Assembly: GCA_022457155.1 (NCBI GenBank)
Contig: JAJGOT010000017.1
Coordinates: forward strand, 1,512,501-1,576,500
Direction: 5' to 3'
Length of the DNA stretch: 64,000 nucleotides
Source of the DNA: Cladopsammia gracilis
Taxonomy: Eukaryota; Cnidaria; Anthozoa; Scleractinia; Dendrophylliidae
This document shows, piece after piece, positions 31,531-43,700 of this stretch. The notes below the pieces were generated by a model. That model saw only the letters and a list, made by a program, of their open reading frames with translations, did not search any database and was not told where the DNA came from. The position numbers were made by a program, and so were the translations under genes. The first letter of the stretch is position 1; the number at the start of each line of letters is the position of its first letter.

Positions 31531-33645
31531 GGAGGCTCGTACCCATTTCTCAAGTCCACACCCTTTTAATTTTAATGGGCCATATCTTTTGTTGTAGTGC
31601 ATAAAAAGACAAGCCACTTTGCATGCAAACACACAATACATTGAACTTTATGGGAGTATACGATTTGTTTACATCGGTGCTTCCATGGCAACGGAATGGT
31701 GATCCTCTGAAATTCACAAGGTTGCGGAGTTTCTCTAGATCAAGAGAAATTTTTGTAAAACCCGCTAGTAGACTAATTGATTAGACCATGGGCTTCAACT
31801 GGACAAAGTTTGAAAGAAATGTATGAGAGCGTTTTCGAAATTTTTAGGGATGAAGTTTTGGGGATTATAAATACAGTGAAAAACATACTATCGACATAAT
31901 TAGCTAATATCTAAAGAAAATGATGCGCGATGGGGATGCAGTTTCATTTCATAGTAGTTTGATTCCATTTGAAATGGTGTGTGAAAAAGTGAGGGGATTG
32001 CTTTGGCCGATTGCGAGAAAGAAGGATTTGATTAGCGTGCGTTCAGCTGCTGTTGTTGCCATTTTTGTATGTAATTTGGTCTACGCCTACAAATGTGGTG
32101 ATAATTTGGAAACCGCGAGATAAATTTTTTTAAAAATTTGACAATCTTGAGATTGGTCATCAATTTATATGGCCTGCAAGTTTCAAGGACATTGAAGACA
32201 TGCAAGGCAATAAAATAGGGCCTCCAATGTACCAATTTTTTCCCGCAGATTTTGTGTTTACAAGTGAGCGTCCTCATTATTCACGAGTATTGTTTTCGAG
32301 TTTCATATGCACGTGCAAAACTTTAGCAAAAAAATTATTTGCATTGGAACAGAATGCTCGATTGCTTTCCGAAGAACTTTCCGAAATATGCTAATAGCTG
32401 GCTTGAGAATTGTAATAACATTACGCACTCGATTTTGCGCTATTGCGCTGTAATGCAGCCATACCGAGGGTCTCTTTAAAATTGCAGGACAAGAAGAACA
32501 TATCCTAATTTGGAAATTTATAAACGTAATGCAGAAACAGTGCTTCTTAAATATGTCACACGCAAGAACAGCGTGACAACTTTATATTTTAGCTGAGAAT
32601 TCTGCTTTGCGCTATTTTATATCTGAATAAGGAACAGATGCTACGCCGATTGCAACAAATAACCAGAGTGAAACAATCATAAATGTGTTATTTCTGTATC
32701 CGGCACTTGATGAAACGTGACGTTTCCGACGTTGTCTTCATCAGTACTGTTGACATTGCTATTCGTAACGCAGGCCAGTTATTAGTATGTTTCGGAAAAT
32801 TCTTCGGAAAGCAATCGAGCGTTCTGTTCGATGCAAATAAATGTTTTTGTAAAGTTTTGCACGTGCATATGAAACTTGAAAACAATACCCGTGAATAATG
32901 AGGACGCTCACTTGTAAACACAAACTCTGCGGGAAAAAAATTGGTATATTGGAGGCCCTATTTTATTGCCTTGCAAATCTTCAATGTCCTTGAAATTTGC
33001 AGGCCATATAAATTGATGACCAATCTCGAGATTGTCAAATTTTTAAAAAAATTTATCTCGCGGTTTCCAAATTATCATCACATTTGTAGGCGTAGACCAA
33101 ATTACATACAAAAATGGCAACAACAGCAGCTGAACGCACGCTAATCAAATCCTTCTTTCTTGCAATCGGCCAAAGCAACCCCCTCACTTTTTCACACACC
33201 ATTTCAAATGGAATCAAACTACTGTGAGATGAAACTGCATCCCCATCGCGCATCATTTTCTTTAGATATTAGCTAATTATGTCGATAGTATGTTTTTCAC
33301 TGTATTTATAATCCCCAAAACTTCATCCCTAAAAATTTCGAAAACGCTCTCATACATTTCTTTCAAACTTTGTCCAGTCGAAGCCCATGGTCTAATCAAT
33401 TAGTCCACTAGCGGGTTTTACAAAAATTTCTCTTGATCTAGAGAAACTCCGCAACCTTGTGAATTTCAGAGGATCACCATTCCGTTGCCATGGAAGCACC
33501 GATGTAAACAAATCGTATACTCCCATAAAGTTCAATGTATTGTGTGTTTGCATGCAAAGTGGCTTGTCTTTTTATGCACTACAACAAAAGATATGGCCCA
33601 TTAAAATTGAAAGGGTGTGGACTTGAGAAATGGGTACGAGCCTCC
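31531..33645. mobile_element. Giant foldback element, TTAA-flanked
   Basis: The left arm (about 31531-32402) is the reverse complement of the right arm (about 32773-33645), about 870 bp each and highly similar. The loop is about 370 bp. The tips are GGAGGCTCGTACCC and its inverse, flanked by TTAA at 31527-31530 and 33646-33649, a piggyBac-type target. Each arm encodes the same 67-codon frame (MMRDGDAVSFHSSLIPFEMV...; 31920-32123 plus and 33256-33053 minus) with no recognised domain. No transposase is present, so it would need one in trans. It interrupts satellite II. Confidence 0.88.
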
Positions 33646-33649
33646 TTAA

Positions 33650-33774
33650 TGACTGGTCCCGAGGGAAACAGTGAATTTTGTTTCCCTCGAATCTCGATGT
33701 TTCCCTCGACTTCGTCTCGGGAAACATCGAGATTCTCGGGAAACAAAATTCACTGTTTCCCGAGGGATCAGTCA
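33650..33774. mobile_element. 125-bp hairpin element, TTAA-flanked
   Basis: TGACTGGTCCCGAGGG is mirrored by CCCGAGGGATCAGTCA. The interior alternates GGGAAACA and TGTTTCCC motifs. TTAA lies on both sides (33646-33649, shared with the giant foldback, and 33775-33778). Confidence 0.85.
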
Positions 33775-33783
33775 TTAAGTGAT

Positions 33784-34067
33784 TTGTTATATAGCAACAC
33801 AAAAAAAAAAACACAACACAGGACAGTTTGAAAAACGCGCCGAGCACTCGATCCATCATAATCATGTCACCTTTTGTCACGGTCTGATCACGTGCGCTAG
33901 CGGGCAACAGTGCAATGTTACCCTCTGCGTCAAAATTGTTGCCCGCTTTCGCAAATGTTGCCCGCCTAGCACAATTGGCGGGAAACAGTTTGTTTGTTAG
34001 ATGTCATGTGACGATGAATCAACCAATCAACGCGCGCGTTGTATTGAGAAAAACTCCAGCTATATAA
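33784..34067. mobile_element. MITE with TGTTATATAGC termini
   Basis: TGTTATATAGC at 33784 is mirrored by GCTATATAACA ending at 34067. The interior has three GTTGCCCGC-type motifs. It separates the hairpin element from the resumed satellite II. Confidence 0.6.
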
Positions 34068-34070
34068 CAA

Positions 34071-34126
34071 TTAGTCATAGCAAAGGCTTAACAGTGGAAT
34101 AATTAGTCGTAGCAACAGGCTGAAGG
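34071..34126. repeat. Satellite II, right-hand remnant
   Basis: About one and a half further 33-bp units (AGTCATAGCAAAGGCTTAAC, then AGTCGTAGCAACAGGCTGAA), the continuation of the 31150-31526 array. Confidence 0.85.
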
Positions 34127-35133
34127 CTCGCCACATCATTGCTACTCTCCATGGATAGAATTCTTATCTACCGCTGGGCTTCTCTTACGTTTTGCTTAAT
34201 TATTCACCCGAACCCACTTATCTGCACCAAGGCGGAGAAAGAGAATGCGAAACAAAGTTTCTTTTGCGTGACTTAAATTTGAAGTTCGGCAGCACCACTC
34301 CTAGTAATCCCGTTTATTAGAGCTGTTTTGAATTGGGTGTGTAAGGTAATTTCGCGATTGCTTTGTTTTTGCATTACTACGCTTTGTAATTGGCTAAAAA
34401 AAAACAATCAGAAGTAAAACCAAAACCAATCGTGACTTATTCGCACTTGTTTTCCCGCGCTTTGCGCCGGCTGCATGTATTCGCTTCGCGTTCTGATTGG
34501 TTCATTGGAAGGACTGCCTCTGTTGTGATTGGTCAGAGTAATTACTTTGGTTTTGGTTTTACGACACTCAACTAAAAATCGCTCTATTCAACAGTATTTT
34601 ACTAGATTTAAGACAATTAATGTACCTCCGATCTGTATATAAGTAGGTCATTGTTTTGCTAGTCTATACTACATACCTTCTTGACACTGTTTACAGTAAA
34701 CAACGTTTTTATCTCGTTAATGCGCTTGCGCATTAAGCGAGATTTCGAAGTCGAGTAGTAAAAAAGGGACAAAAGTTGTTAACAAAATTTTGTGGACTTT
34801 TGTCCGGGGGGGTTTCTTGTTCCTTCTTTATAGAAGCTATATTAGGGCATTGAGGATATGGTTGGTTAAAGCGGTTAGGATTTCAAGAAGGGCGTCACAT
34901 ACTGCCACTAAAATGTTTTGGGAGCACCCCCGGACCCATTGTTAATTTCCCAAGGGTATTGGGATGTCAGAACTTGTGATGAACTTGTCATATCTCACAT
35001 TACGTTACCGCAAAGGTATTAGTCGTTCTTAAATTTCGATATCTCACGTTACCTATCAGTTTCAATCATTTGTCGTAAAGCCATTATAGCTACTTTAAAA
35101 GGGTAAAAATAGGTTAAATGCGTTTTCTTGGGA
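34127..35133. other. Intron with short repeats
   Basis: Holds a repeat around 34390-34580 (CCAATCGTGACTTATTC, TGATTGGTTCATTGG) that resembles a segment near 46510-46700, and a perfect-looking hairpin ATCTCGTTAATGCGC/GCGCATTAAGCGAGAT at 34711-34743. No gene was recognised. Confidence 0.45.
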
Positions 35134-35262
35134 AACGTAGTTTGAGAATTTCACGGTGTATTTTACTAATGGAGAGGTTATAAGAAAGTTATATGGGACA
35201 GGAAAGTTTGTGTGTTAATATGAGCGGTATGGCAGAGCAAAATAGCATGAACTTTGCGTTTT
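35134..35262 (+). repeat. Direct repeat, left copy
   Basis: About 128 bp with the same order as 40604-40719: AACGTAGTTTGAGAATTTCA at the start and GGCAGAGCAAAATAGCATGA near the end. The copies are diverged and differ by small indels. Confidence 0.75.
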
Positions 35263-37623
35263 TTTCTATTGAGTTGTGGTTACACATACCTTGGGTTTGG
35301 GGCCTTCCCAAGGGTTAATGGCTTGGGTTCGGTTTATCTCAGGTTTCATCTTACCCTTGGGGATGCGGTTACACAGTAAAAGACTCCCCAGGGTAAAATA
35401 TAATAAGATATGAGTTCACTGACACTGCAGTTTACGCGCGAAAACGTACAGATCGACATGGATGACACGAATCGAGATCTTGTAAGTTTAATTTCAGTCA
35501 TTCTCCTGCTTATCATTTGATAAATATGACAATCGGGCATTTTTTTTTTGCGAGAAGACACCGAAGAAGATGCCTTCAACTACGCTATCTTCAAGGTTTG
35601 TTTGTCGGCGTTTTATTTACATTTAGGAGCTCGACAAGAACTTGCTCGTCGCCAACGAGGGCTTGTGTATTTCCACGACCACAGAATTGGTTTCAGGAAC
35701 TTCTAAATAACAATGCACTCGATCACTGGTGGAAAGAAAATTTTTGAATTACAAGTAAGCGTGCAATTAACCAAGCGTATCAGAGGTCAACTCAGCAGCA
35801 GGCGATTTCCTGTATTAGCTACGTTCTGCATTATGATTGGCCAAGCGGTTTGATTGTGCAATAGTATGGTAAACATGTCATAGTTGTGTTGATTTTTTGG
35901 CTTATAATGATGACGGGTGAATGGAATTGCGGCAAGCCTTCAATGGCTTAAATTTTTGCGTCTTTTGCGTACTGTTACATAATGAAACTGTAATAGCAAT
36001 TATTAATTGTTTTAAAATAGCACAAAAGCGAATGACACGGGTCAGCCAATACTACAACACGTATGCTACCGGTGCCAAGTGCAGGTTCAATCAAATTAGT
36101 TGCAACCTGTAGGTAAACGAACTTAAAATATTCACCTTTATACGGACTTCTATTTTATGAAAGGGGTCAATCCGGCAATTTTTTTTTTAGTCATATGGGA
36201 AGTTTAACTTAGTCAGAGGCTGTCCTATTCAGTACATTTGATAGCTGCGTGGAGCTAATTAACACCACTCTTATTACTAATCACGTTAAAAGTGACATCA
36301 AATATTCTAGATATGACTTGTTCTCAAAAGAACATGCTATTTTGCTCTGCCTTTTAAGTCGCTTAGCGAGTGACAACCGGAAATATCGTGAAAAGAAAAA
36401 TTGGTAAGAATATTCTGCTCCCGGAGGGGGGGGGGGGGGGTACTCCTATAAGTCGTCAAGCGGAGGTGCTCGTCAGGAAAAAAAGTGAAACCCTGAAAGA
36501 TATCAAAGTGGCCGTTATCAACCAGAATTTTACCTCTAAAAGATACCATTTTTTTTACCAAATATGCGATGGAACAATGCGATGCGGCTAGAGTGCTGGA
36601 AATAAATAGATCTGACTATACATGGGTCGAATTCCAGTTACCATCAGAAGGAACACCGGAAGGCAATAGCGACTCGTCTTTCGCTATCAACACACTAAAA
36701 GATACCATTTTCTGGGAAAATGAGTTTTTTTTTTTTAATCATATATTCTAAAAGATACCTAGATCCCCTAATTTTAACCCCTAAAAGATACGACGAGCAC
36801 CTGCACCCAACCACATATGGGAGTCCCTCTCCGGGGTTCTGCTATACGTTGTCTACCCGGTATGATGAACAGCGAGGAGCGATTATTTATGTCGCTTAAC
36901 GAATGTCAAAGTGAAATCTCGTGAAAAGAGTTAATTTTCCGATTCGTTTAAAGTCAACTCGCTTAAAGCTTAAAGTCAACTTTTCGCGCTCGACGAAGCT
37001 GAGAAATCTCACGCTGTATTTTTGTTCGCTTTTTGAGTTGTGTCATGATTATGCAATAGTATGCAAGAGAGGGTAGATTTTGCTTATTCAGCTAACTAAA
37101 AATGTTTCGGTTTGATTATGCAAGAGTATGGATTTCGGTTTTGTGCTATTTTAAATCAATTAATCATTGCTATTACAGTTTGATTATGCAACAGTACGCA
37201 AAAGACGTAAAAATGTTCCTGATTTTGTTTATAAAAGTTATCAAGGAAGCATTTTAAGAAGCATTTTATAAGCGATTTCAGCGTGTTTATTTTTTTAAGA
37301 GAGATTTTGTCTCTATTTGACAAAAAGACAATGTATTGTTTGAGTGGCAAGTAAGAGAGAGAAAACGTTCTTGGCGTATAAAGTCTATAAAAAGAAGACG
37401 AATATCAATTGCGTGTCATCCTGATAACATTGAAATTCTAAAGCGGACAAGAGAGTTACCTTAGAGTGCTCAACGTAGCTTGATTGCATTGAAATCCTGA
37501 CACAAGAGAGTTGCCTTCGAGCGCTCAACGTAGCTCTATTAGCAAAGAATATAGCACACTTAAAGCAAGAAAAAATATATTTAAATCTATTATTTCGTTA
37601 AACAAAATTATCAATTGTTTGTA
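35263..37623. other. Intron with dispersed repeat fragments
   Basis: Contains a G-run repeat at about 36418-36850 (GGGGGTACTCCTATAAG and AAAAGATACCATTTT motifs) of the same general type as 55634-55930. A tandem duplication of about 53 bp lies at about 37450-37545 (AGAGAGTT(A/G)CCTT, GCTCAACGTAGCT). No gene was recognised before the OTU frame. Confidence 0.45.
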
Positions 37624-38106
37624 ATGGTTGCTTTTAATGGTTCAGGTGCTATAGATTCAGTTTTACTACTAGAAAGTAGGTTATCTGAATTAAATAGAAT
37701 TGCTCTTGATGTTGGAGGAGGTGGCGATTGTTTTTTTCGTGCCGTATCACATCAATTGTATGGCGATGCTACGAACCATTTTTATATACGTAGTCTTGGC
37801 ATTGAATATTTAGTAAATAACCCAGAACAGTTTATAGAGAGTAATACTGAACACTCTTGGCAAGAATATTTGAATAATATGTCATGTCAAGGAACATGGG
37901 CTGATGCGATTATCATTCAAGCTGTGGCTGATTGTCTCAATTTATCAATTTATATTGTTGAATCAAATGAAACTTTTGCTCCTGTCACTCTTGTTGAAGC
38001 AGTAAATGCCACAAGAGCTTGTACAAACATTTATATTGGGCACATAGGTGAAATTCATTATGTGTCTACTGTAGAAAAAAGAATGTTGTCAATTAGCAAA
38101 CAATGA
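37624..38106 (+). pseudogene. Helitron-borne OTU cysteine protease domain
   Basis: About 160 residues from ATG 37624. VGGGGDCFFRAVSHQLYG carries the OTU D-G-D-C-type active-site block (catalytic Cys in GDCFFRA). GEIHYVST near the end supplies the catalytic His. OTU proteases cleave ubiquitin chains, and OTU domains occur at the N terminus of many animal Helitron proteins. The frame stops at 38106 while the following frame continues in another phase, so a one-base slip, perhaps in the A run near 38073, separates two parts of one original polyprotein. Confidence 0.8.
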
Positions 38107-39559
38107 AAATATTGGTGTTACTTTACTGCAAGAGAAAGTAAGTGATAGAACGAGAAAACAGAGAGTTTATATGAGAGATTATATGACAAACAAAAGAGCT
38201 TATGCGGAAGAAAAAGGAGGAATAGATAAAAACAAAAAACGTAGGACTTATAATAAAGAACACATGAAACTGAAAAGAGCTGATGTAAAACGTAAAATAG
38301 AAAATGCAAAAGAAAAAAATGAAAAACGTAGAGTTTATATGAAAGAATACACGAAAATTAAAAGAAGCGATGCACAATGTAAAGAAAAACAGGGAAAAAA
38401 ATTCTTGAAAAAAAGAAAGAACAGGGAAGAAAAGTTAGAAGAGATAAAGAAAATTCAAGAACCGTCGTCTAAACAAGCGCATGTAGAAAATAGACAAGTG
38501 ATTATAGAAGTAAACAGAAATGTTAAAAAAGCCAAAAAAAGGGGTAGCAATTTATATAAAACTGCAGTAGCTGCTGAAATTGAACTTAAAAATGGAGAAA
38601 AACAATGTGCGTTAAGAACTGACAGTCATCAATTACAATCAGAGAAAAAGGAAAGTAATGCAAGTTTTATGATAAATCAATTTCACAATAATATTAAATG
38701 TGGTCCAGAATACATATGTACGTGTTGTGACCAGTTGTGGTTTAAGTGTTCAGTAGTAAAATGTAATAGTAATAAATACAAAATATGTTCACAAAATATT
38801 GTTAATTCTTGTGTCACTGGGGTAAGAGGTGTTAATGATATTGAATGGATTTGTAGAACTTGTGACTCAAATCTAAAACAGGGAAAATTGCCTGTCTATT
38901 CTAAAGCAAATAAAATGACTTTCCCTTATAAGCCTGAGTTGTTAAATCTTACACCATTAGAAGAACGGTTAATATCCCCTCGTATTCCATTTATGCAAAT
39001 CAGCGAACTACCAAGAGGTGGACAATTGTCTATTCATGGAAATATTGTCAATGTACCAAGTGATGTAAATTCAACTGTTCATTTTCTGCCAAGGCCTCTA
39101 AACGAATCTCAGACAATTCCAATAAAATTGAAAAGGCGTTTGAGCTACAAACATCATTATAAGTTTCAAAATGTTAGACCTATAAAAGTTTTAAAAGCAG
39201 CTAAATATCTCGTAGAGACGAGTGATTTATTTAAAAGTGAAGGCATAGAAGTGCAAAATACATGGATAGATAACATAAGTAGTGTGCAATCCAGTGACAA
39301 TAAAGAGTGGAGTGAGTTTATTGAAAACCATAACACACCTATACCAGATTTGGAAATGCATGAAATTGTTGACAATGAAATAGAAGATTGCGAAAATAGT
39401 GTTTCCGTTACTGATTTTAATAATGGGACCACCATAGAAAATCGTCCCAATTTCCAACTGCTTAATATATCCTACAGAACTACCGCCTTTTTCTTTATAC
39501 AAACAAAATTAAAAAACGCACATTTGTTATCAACGTTTAACACGCAAATCTTCGCTTAA
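38107..39559 (+). pseudogene. Helitron protein fragment (DUF6570-like region)
   Basis: A lysine-rich start with repeated R-x-Y-M-x-x-Y/H motifs (RVYMRDYMTNK, RRTYNKEHMK, RRVYMKEYTKIK) is followed by a cysteine-rich block (CTCCDQLWFKCSVV, WICRTCDSNLKQGKLP). A conserved region follows: LTPLEERLISPRIPFMQI, LPRGGQLSIHGNIVNVPSDV, KLKRRLSYKHHYKFQNVRP. This is the segment that precedes the Rep nuclease and PIF1 helicase in Helitrons. Helitron similarity ends at about 39445 and neither Rep nor helicase is present, so the copy is 3'-truncated. It could be transcribed from the ARMC8 pre-mRNA but is not expected to transpose. Confidence 0.8.
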
Positions 39560-40603
39560 AAAAAGACCGACAACCGCACGTTATATCCTTTGCTAAGTTG
39601 TGCTAAAAAAATCGCTCTATAGCAACGCATCTAACTTACAAGTTCAATCATGCTATTTTTACACTACTTTTGAGAAATTTACTCAGAAAACCCCACCGTC
39701 TCACTAACAGCCTATCTGCACCCTATTTCCTATTTTTTTCTATAATCCAAAACATAGCCATAAAATTAAATCAAATAAATTGCCGCTTTTATACTCTATA
39801 TTGTTTAACACTCAAAGAAAAGAAACTGCTCGTAGTCTAAACGAACGTCTCTGTAAGACGCTATTCTCTTCTAAACATCACATCTTTCTTACTTCACGAA
39901 CGACCCTTACCCCCCCACCCCTCCTCCAAGCACTCATGAAACGCACTCGAAGACCCCCCAAAAACAAGAAAATTTATCGCATATCTCCACTTAGTAACAG
40001 TAACAATGACGCTCATGACAGCTGTTTCTTAATTATTACGCATCCAAGTAATAACTATTGTATAGTCATTCAGCAAGATTCAAAACTTTCCAACTGCAAC
40101 AAAAACTGTATACCCGTCTACGAAATAACAATTTCATACAAACTAGAAGACGAACAGTCCAAAGCCATTTTCACCGCATATTGTTACCCATCATATCGCT
40201 ACACCACCTGTCTTTTTAAAAACATGTCACTCAAGTTTTATCATTAAAAGCACTTTCATCAGATCTCCTTCCGCTCGCCTGAAACGCTTAACAAAATAAC
40301 GCCTATTCTGCAGGCTACGCATTCCACTCTACAACTACGGCCAGTATATCCTAGTGCTACTACCAATTTGCCTTACCGCAGTTACAAGGTCATTACAGTT
40401 ACATGAAAACCACGCTTTAATAATAATCAATAAATGCGATGTCGATTTAACATATCCAAACAAGCGTGTGCAGAGAAATATCACTTTTTCTCCCCTCGCG
40501 CTCTCCGCTCATCTCGCGCTTCGCAATCGTCTGTCGCGTTCACAAAAAATAACGCCTGTTCTGCTCGCCTTAATCTATTGAGATCCCTTGAATACAAACA
40601 CAC
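39560..40603. other. C-rich, G-poor segment with an unassigned ORF
   Basis: The plus strand is markedly C-rich and G-poor compared with both sides. The longest frame (39780-40247, 155 codons, starting at a TTG; first ATG about 39936) includes KNKKIYRISPLSNSNND and VYEITISYKLEDEQSKAIF. It resembles no family recognised here. It might be the non-coding or ORF2 end of the Helitron-bearing insertion. Confidence 0.35.
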
Positions 40604-40719
40604 AACGTAGTTTGAGAATTTCACGGTCTATTTTTACGAATGGAGACGTTATTGGACGGGAAAGTTTGTGTTTTAATATGAGCGATATGGCAGAGCAAAA
40701 TAGCATGAACTTTGCGTTT
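40604..40719 (+). repeat. Direct repeat, right copy
   Basis: Matches 35134-35262 in the same orientation. The two copies flank a 5.3-kb interval that includes the Helitron fragment. Confidence 0.75.
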
Positions 40720-43700
40720 GTATGCAATAGTATGGGAAAGACGTCATAGTTTTATTGGTTTAGCTACCGTGCACAAGGAAATTTTGACTGAATTTGTTTT
40801 GCGGGAGGAAATTTTTGCGCGTCGGGACACCTTAAATTTCTGCTGGGAGGAAATGTTTGCGGATTTCTGGTCAAGTATAAATAAAATCCAAGGCATCGGT
40901 ATTAAACAATTTCACTTCCTGACCGGAGGTTTTTATAGTTCTCCTAGTTATATGGTTGCTGTTCTGGCGCCAATATGAACATAAACAACGAGAAAACTAG
41001 TGAGTGAATTATTGTACGTTGTTGTAAAAATGTATCAGTATTATGATAACAGTCTCTGGTTCTTTTGAGGACGTGTGTGGAGTTGAATCGGGAATACAGA
41101 TGACTGTTGTGCCGGTCGCCTCGGAGTTATGATAGCAATATATTCACTGTTGAAAAGTTCTTGTTAAGCCGATATACATCATTAAAACAAGTAATTTTTT
41201 CTGCGCGAGTATATTTCTGCGGTGGAAAATTTAATACAAAATAAAGTAATACTGCATAATAATGCAACAACGGACAACCTTTGCCTGTATCTCCGGCAGA
41301 TCAGAAAAAGGTTTTGAAAAATACTGCGGTCAGGAATCCCGCATGTTTGATTACTTTAGTACAAATTTTATAATTTGAGAAATTGGGGCGCTAAGTTTCA
41401 TGATGTCACTTTCCGGGATACTTGATAAAGAGTGTACAGCTATTATGCTGGAGATTCAAATATTTCAAACCGGATGTAATGGAGATACTGCCTAGCTCCG
41501 AGAAACACATTACACTTACACGCGGAATAAACTCTGAGGAGCTATTAAAAAACAATTGCAAGATCCCACTATTTCAATATATGACTATCGCATAAGACTT
41601 GGATCTTAATAGAATATTTTACGAAATTTTACTGCGGTCGTGACCCCGGGGGTCGTCAAGAAGACACTGTCAACACTATATTTTGAGGTTTAGAGCAGAC
41701 CCATTTAATCTCTAATAGTTACTAAACACATGATACCGGAAATAGAAAGCTCTCGACTTTCGAATAAAAAAAGACAGAACTACTATATATTCGCAAATAA
41801 CCCATTCATGTATAACATTAACTTATGCAGCCATTTCTTTTTCAACTCTCCACAAAAGAAAAATCAATGTCCGCTTCACTTTCCAAAACATTTCATATCG
41901 ATATCGATAACAACATACACAACTGCGTGAAATATTTCCTTTAACAAGCATTGACAACTAAGCGGAAAACAGATATTTCAGCCCACCCACATCTGACGTC
42001 TGAGTTATCAAAAGTTTCTCTGGCTTTTGTTGATAATTTTGTCCGATGGATTATGAATGTTCTGCGATACTTGTTATCTTTGTGGAATGTCCGGTTTCCG
42101 GAAGATTACAAAGAACAGAGGAATTCTAAGGATATGCACTTTTTTGTCTTGACTTCCTGACTGAATTTAAGTCTTAAAATAGCAATGAATATGCGTGAAC
42201 GGAATCTGATCGATCAATGACAGACATTGTAGCGACCATAGGTCATGGATCAGTTCTTTTCTTCTTTAAAATCTCCGTAAAATTCTTAGATGTTTATATC
42301 TTATATATATAAAGATCTACAAACGCGGATAAGCGTAAACATTTATCCGATGCGTTGTGGCACACATCAAAGATTTAAATTGGATGATCCCACAGGCAGA
42401 CCAATCGTGATGTGAGTGACATCAAGTTACATAATGAAATATACTAGGTAATAATACGATTTGTCACGGAATTGATAAGCGATAGAAAAATCGAAAATAT
42501 TACACACTAAAGTCTTCTCACCTTTACTTTATTGTCTCTTGATGTATCCTGACCGGTTTAAATGCATTTTTACAACTTTTGTCACTCGCCCCACTATCCA
42601 CTATAAAAGAAGGGAAGGCTGGAGACCTCTGAGCGAACCCTCGCCACGCAAAAGCCAATAAATTCTAAACAATTCAACTCAAGCTCCCCGAATTGCCACC
42701 AGTGAGGCCGCAGGTTAAATGTCTACCCGTGCGATTCCAAATTCCCTTTCACGGTCTCTAAAAGGGCTCCGTTTTGGAGCGATTCTGGCCATCTTCGCTT
42801 GTCCGCGATCCAAACGGCTGTACCACGAAATTCGAATACTAAAGCTTAGCGACCGCGTCACAGAGACAAAATGACATTCACCCGAGGGGAGGGTTGTTAC
42901 TTTTGCCCTCGCGCAAATTGACACCGTCGGGGGAGCCGGTGCGTGTAATTCGAACGGAAACCACACGCGTGACCTGTCACTTATTTGTCTTTATTTGATA
43001 AAGTGCAATTTTTCATCAAGATCAAAAGAAAAGTCTCTTTTTAAAATAAAAATGCTCGAAGGAAAATTATTAAGCTTGTTAAAACCAATTTGCGCCAAAA
43101 AAATCAAAAATCAAAGGTCACGGATATGTATGTGTTTACCGGGAGTCTAGGGTGTACTCTAACTGCACGTCCGATCCAAGAGAGAGGAAGATAGGGGCCT
43201 TGGGAACGAGGTTGGTAGACGTTTCAATAACAAATTGATCATTACATGTAAAACAGACCGTTGGCCGTCGGGTGTTGATATGAACGATATGGTCAATAAT
43301 GTTTAATTTTTATTGGTAAATTGCACAACCATCTAAAGTCGCTGTCGTAATTTGTCGTATTTTTGAAGCGGAATCGAGCCGTTTCTCGCTGTTCAGAACG
43401 TCTCATGTCGGCAATTTTCGGGGCCACGTCGCTTGTCGTTTTTACCAAGGCTTCTTTAAGCCGAGATGTTTTGAAAACAGCTTCGGCTATAAAAGGAAAC
43501 GAAATCTAATCGCCAGCTCTATTCCTACAAGAGACACCATTCTGCCCGAAGGTACACAATTTTTTAGTTGACGGAAAAAGCGACAAGTAAAATATTTTCA
43601 TTTGCCTTTTTTACAATAGTCTACCTTAGTGAAGTATTTAGATAAAACATTCCTTTTTTACTGAAGTCTTTTTAATGAACTTATTCACATGCACAAAGTT

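Noticed and set aside
32688..32921. Separate small ORFs in the foldback right arm
   Set aside because: Mirror images of ORFs in the left arm, with no domain.
42590..42970. Solo LTR
   Set aside because: TATA-like and AATAAA-like signals lie close together, but no TG...CA ends or target duplication could be found.
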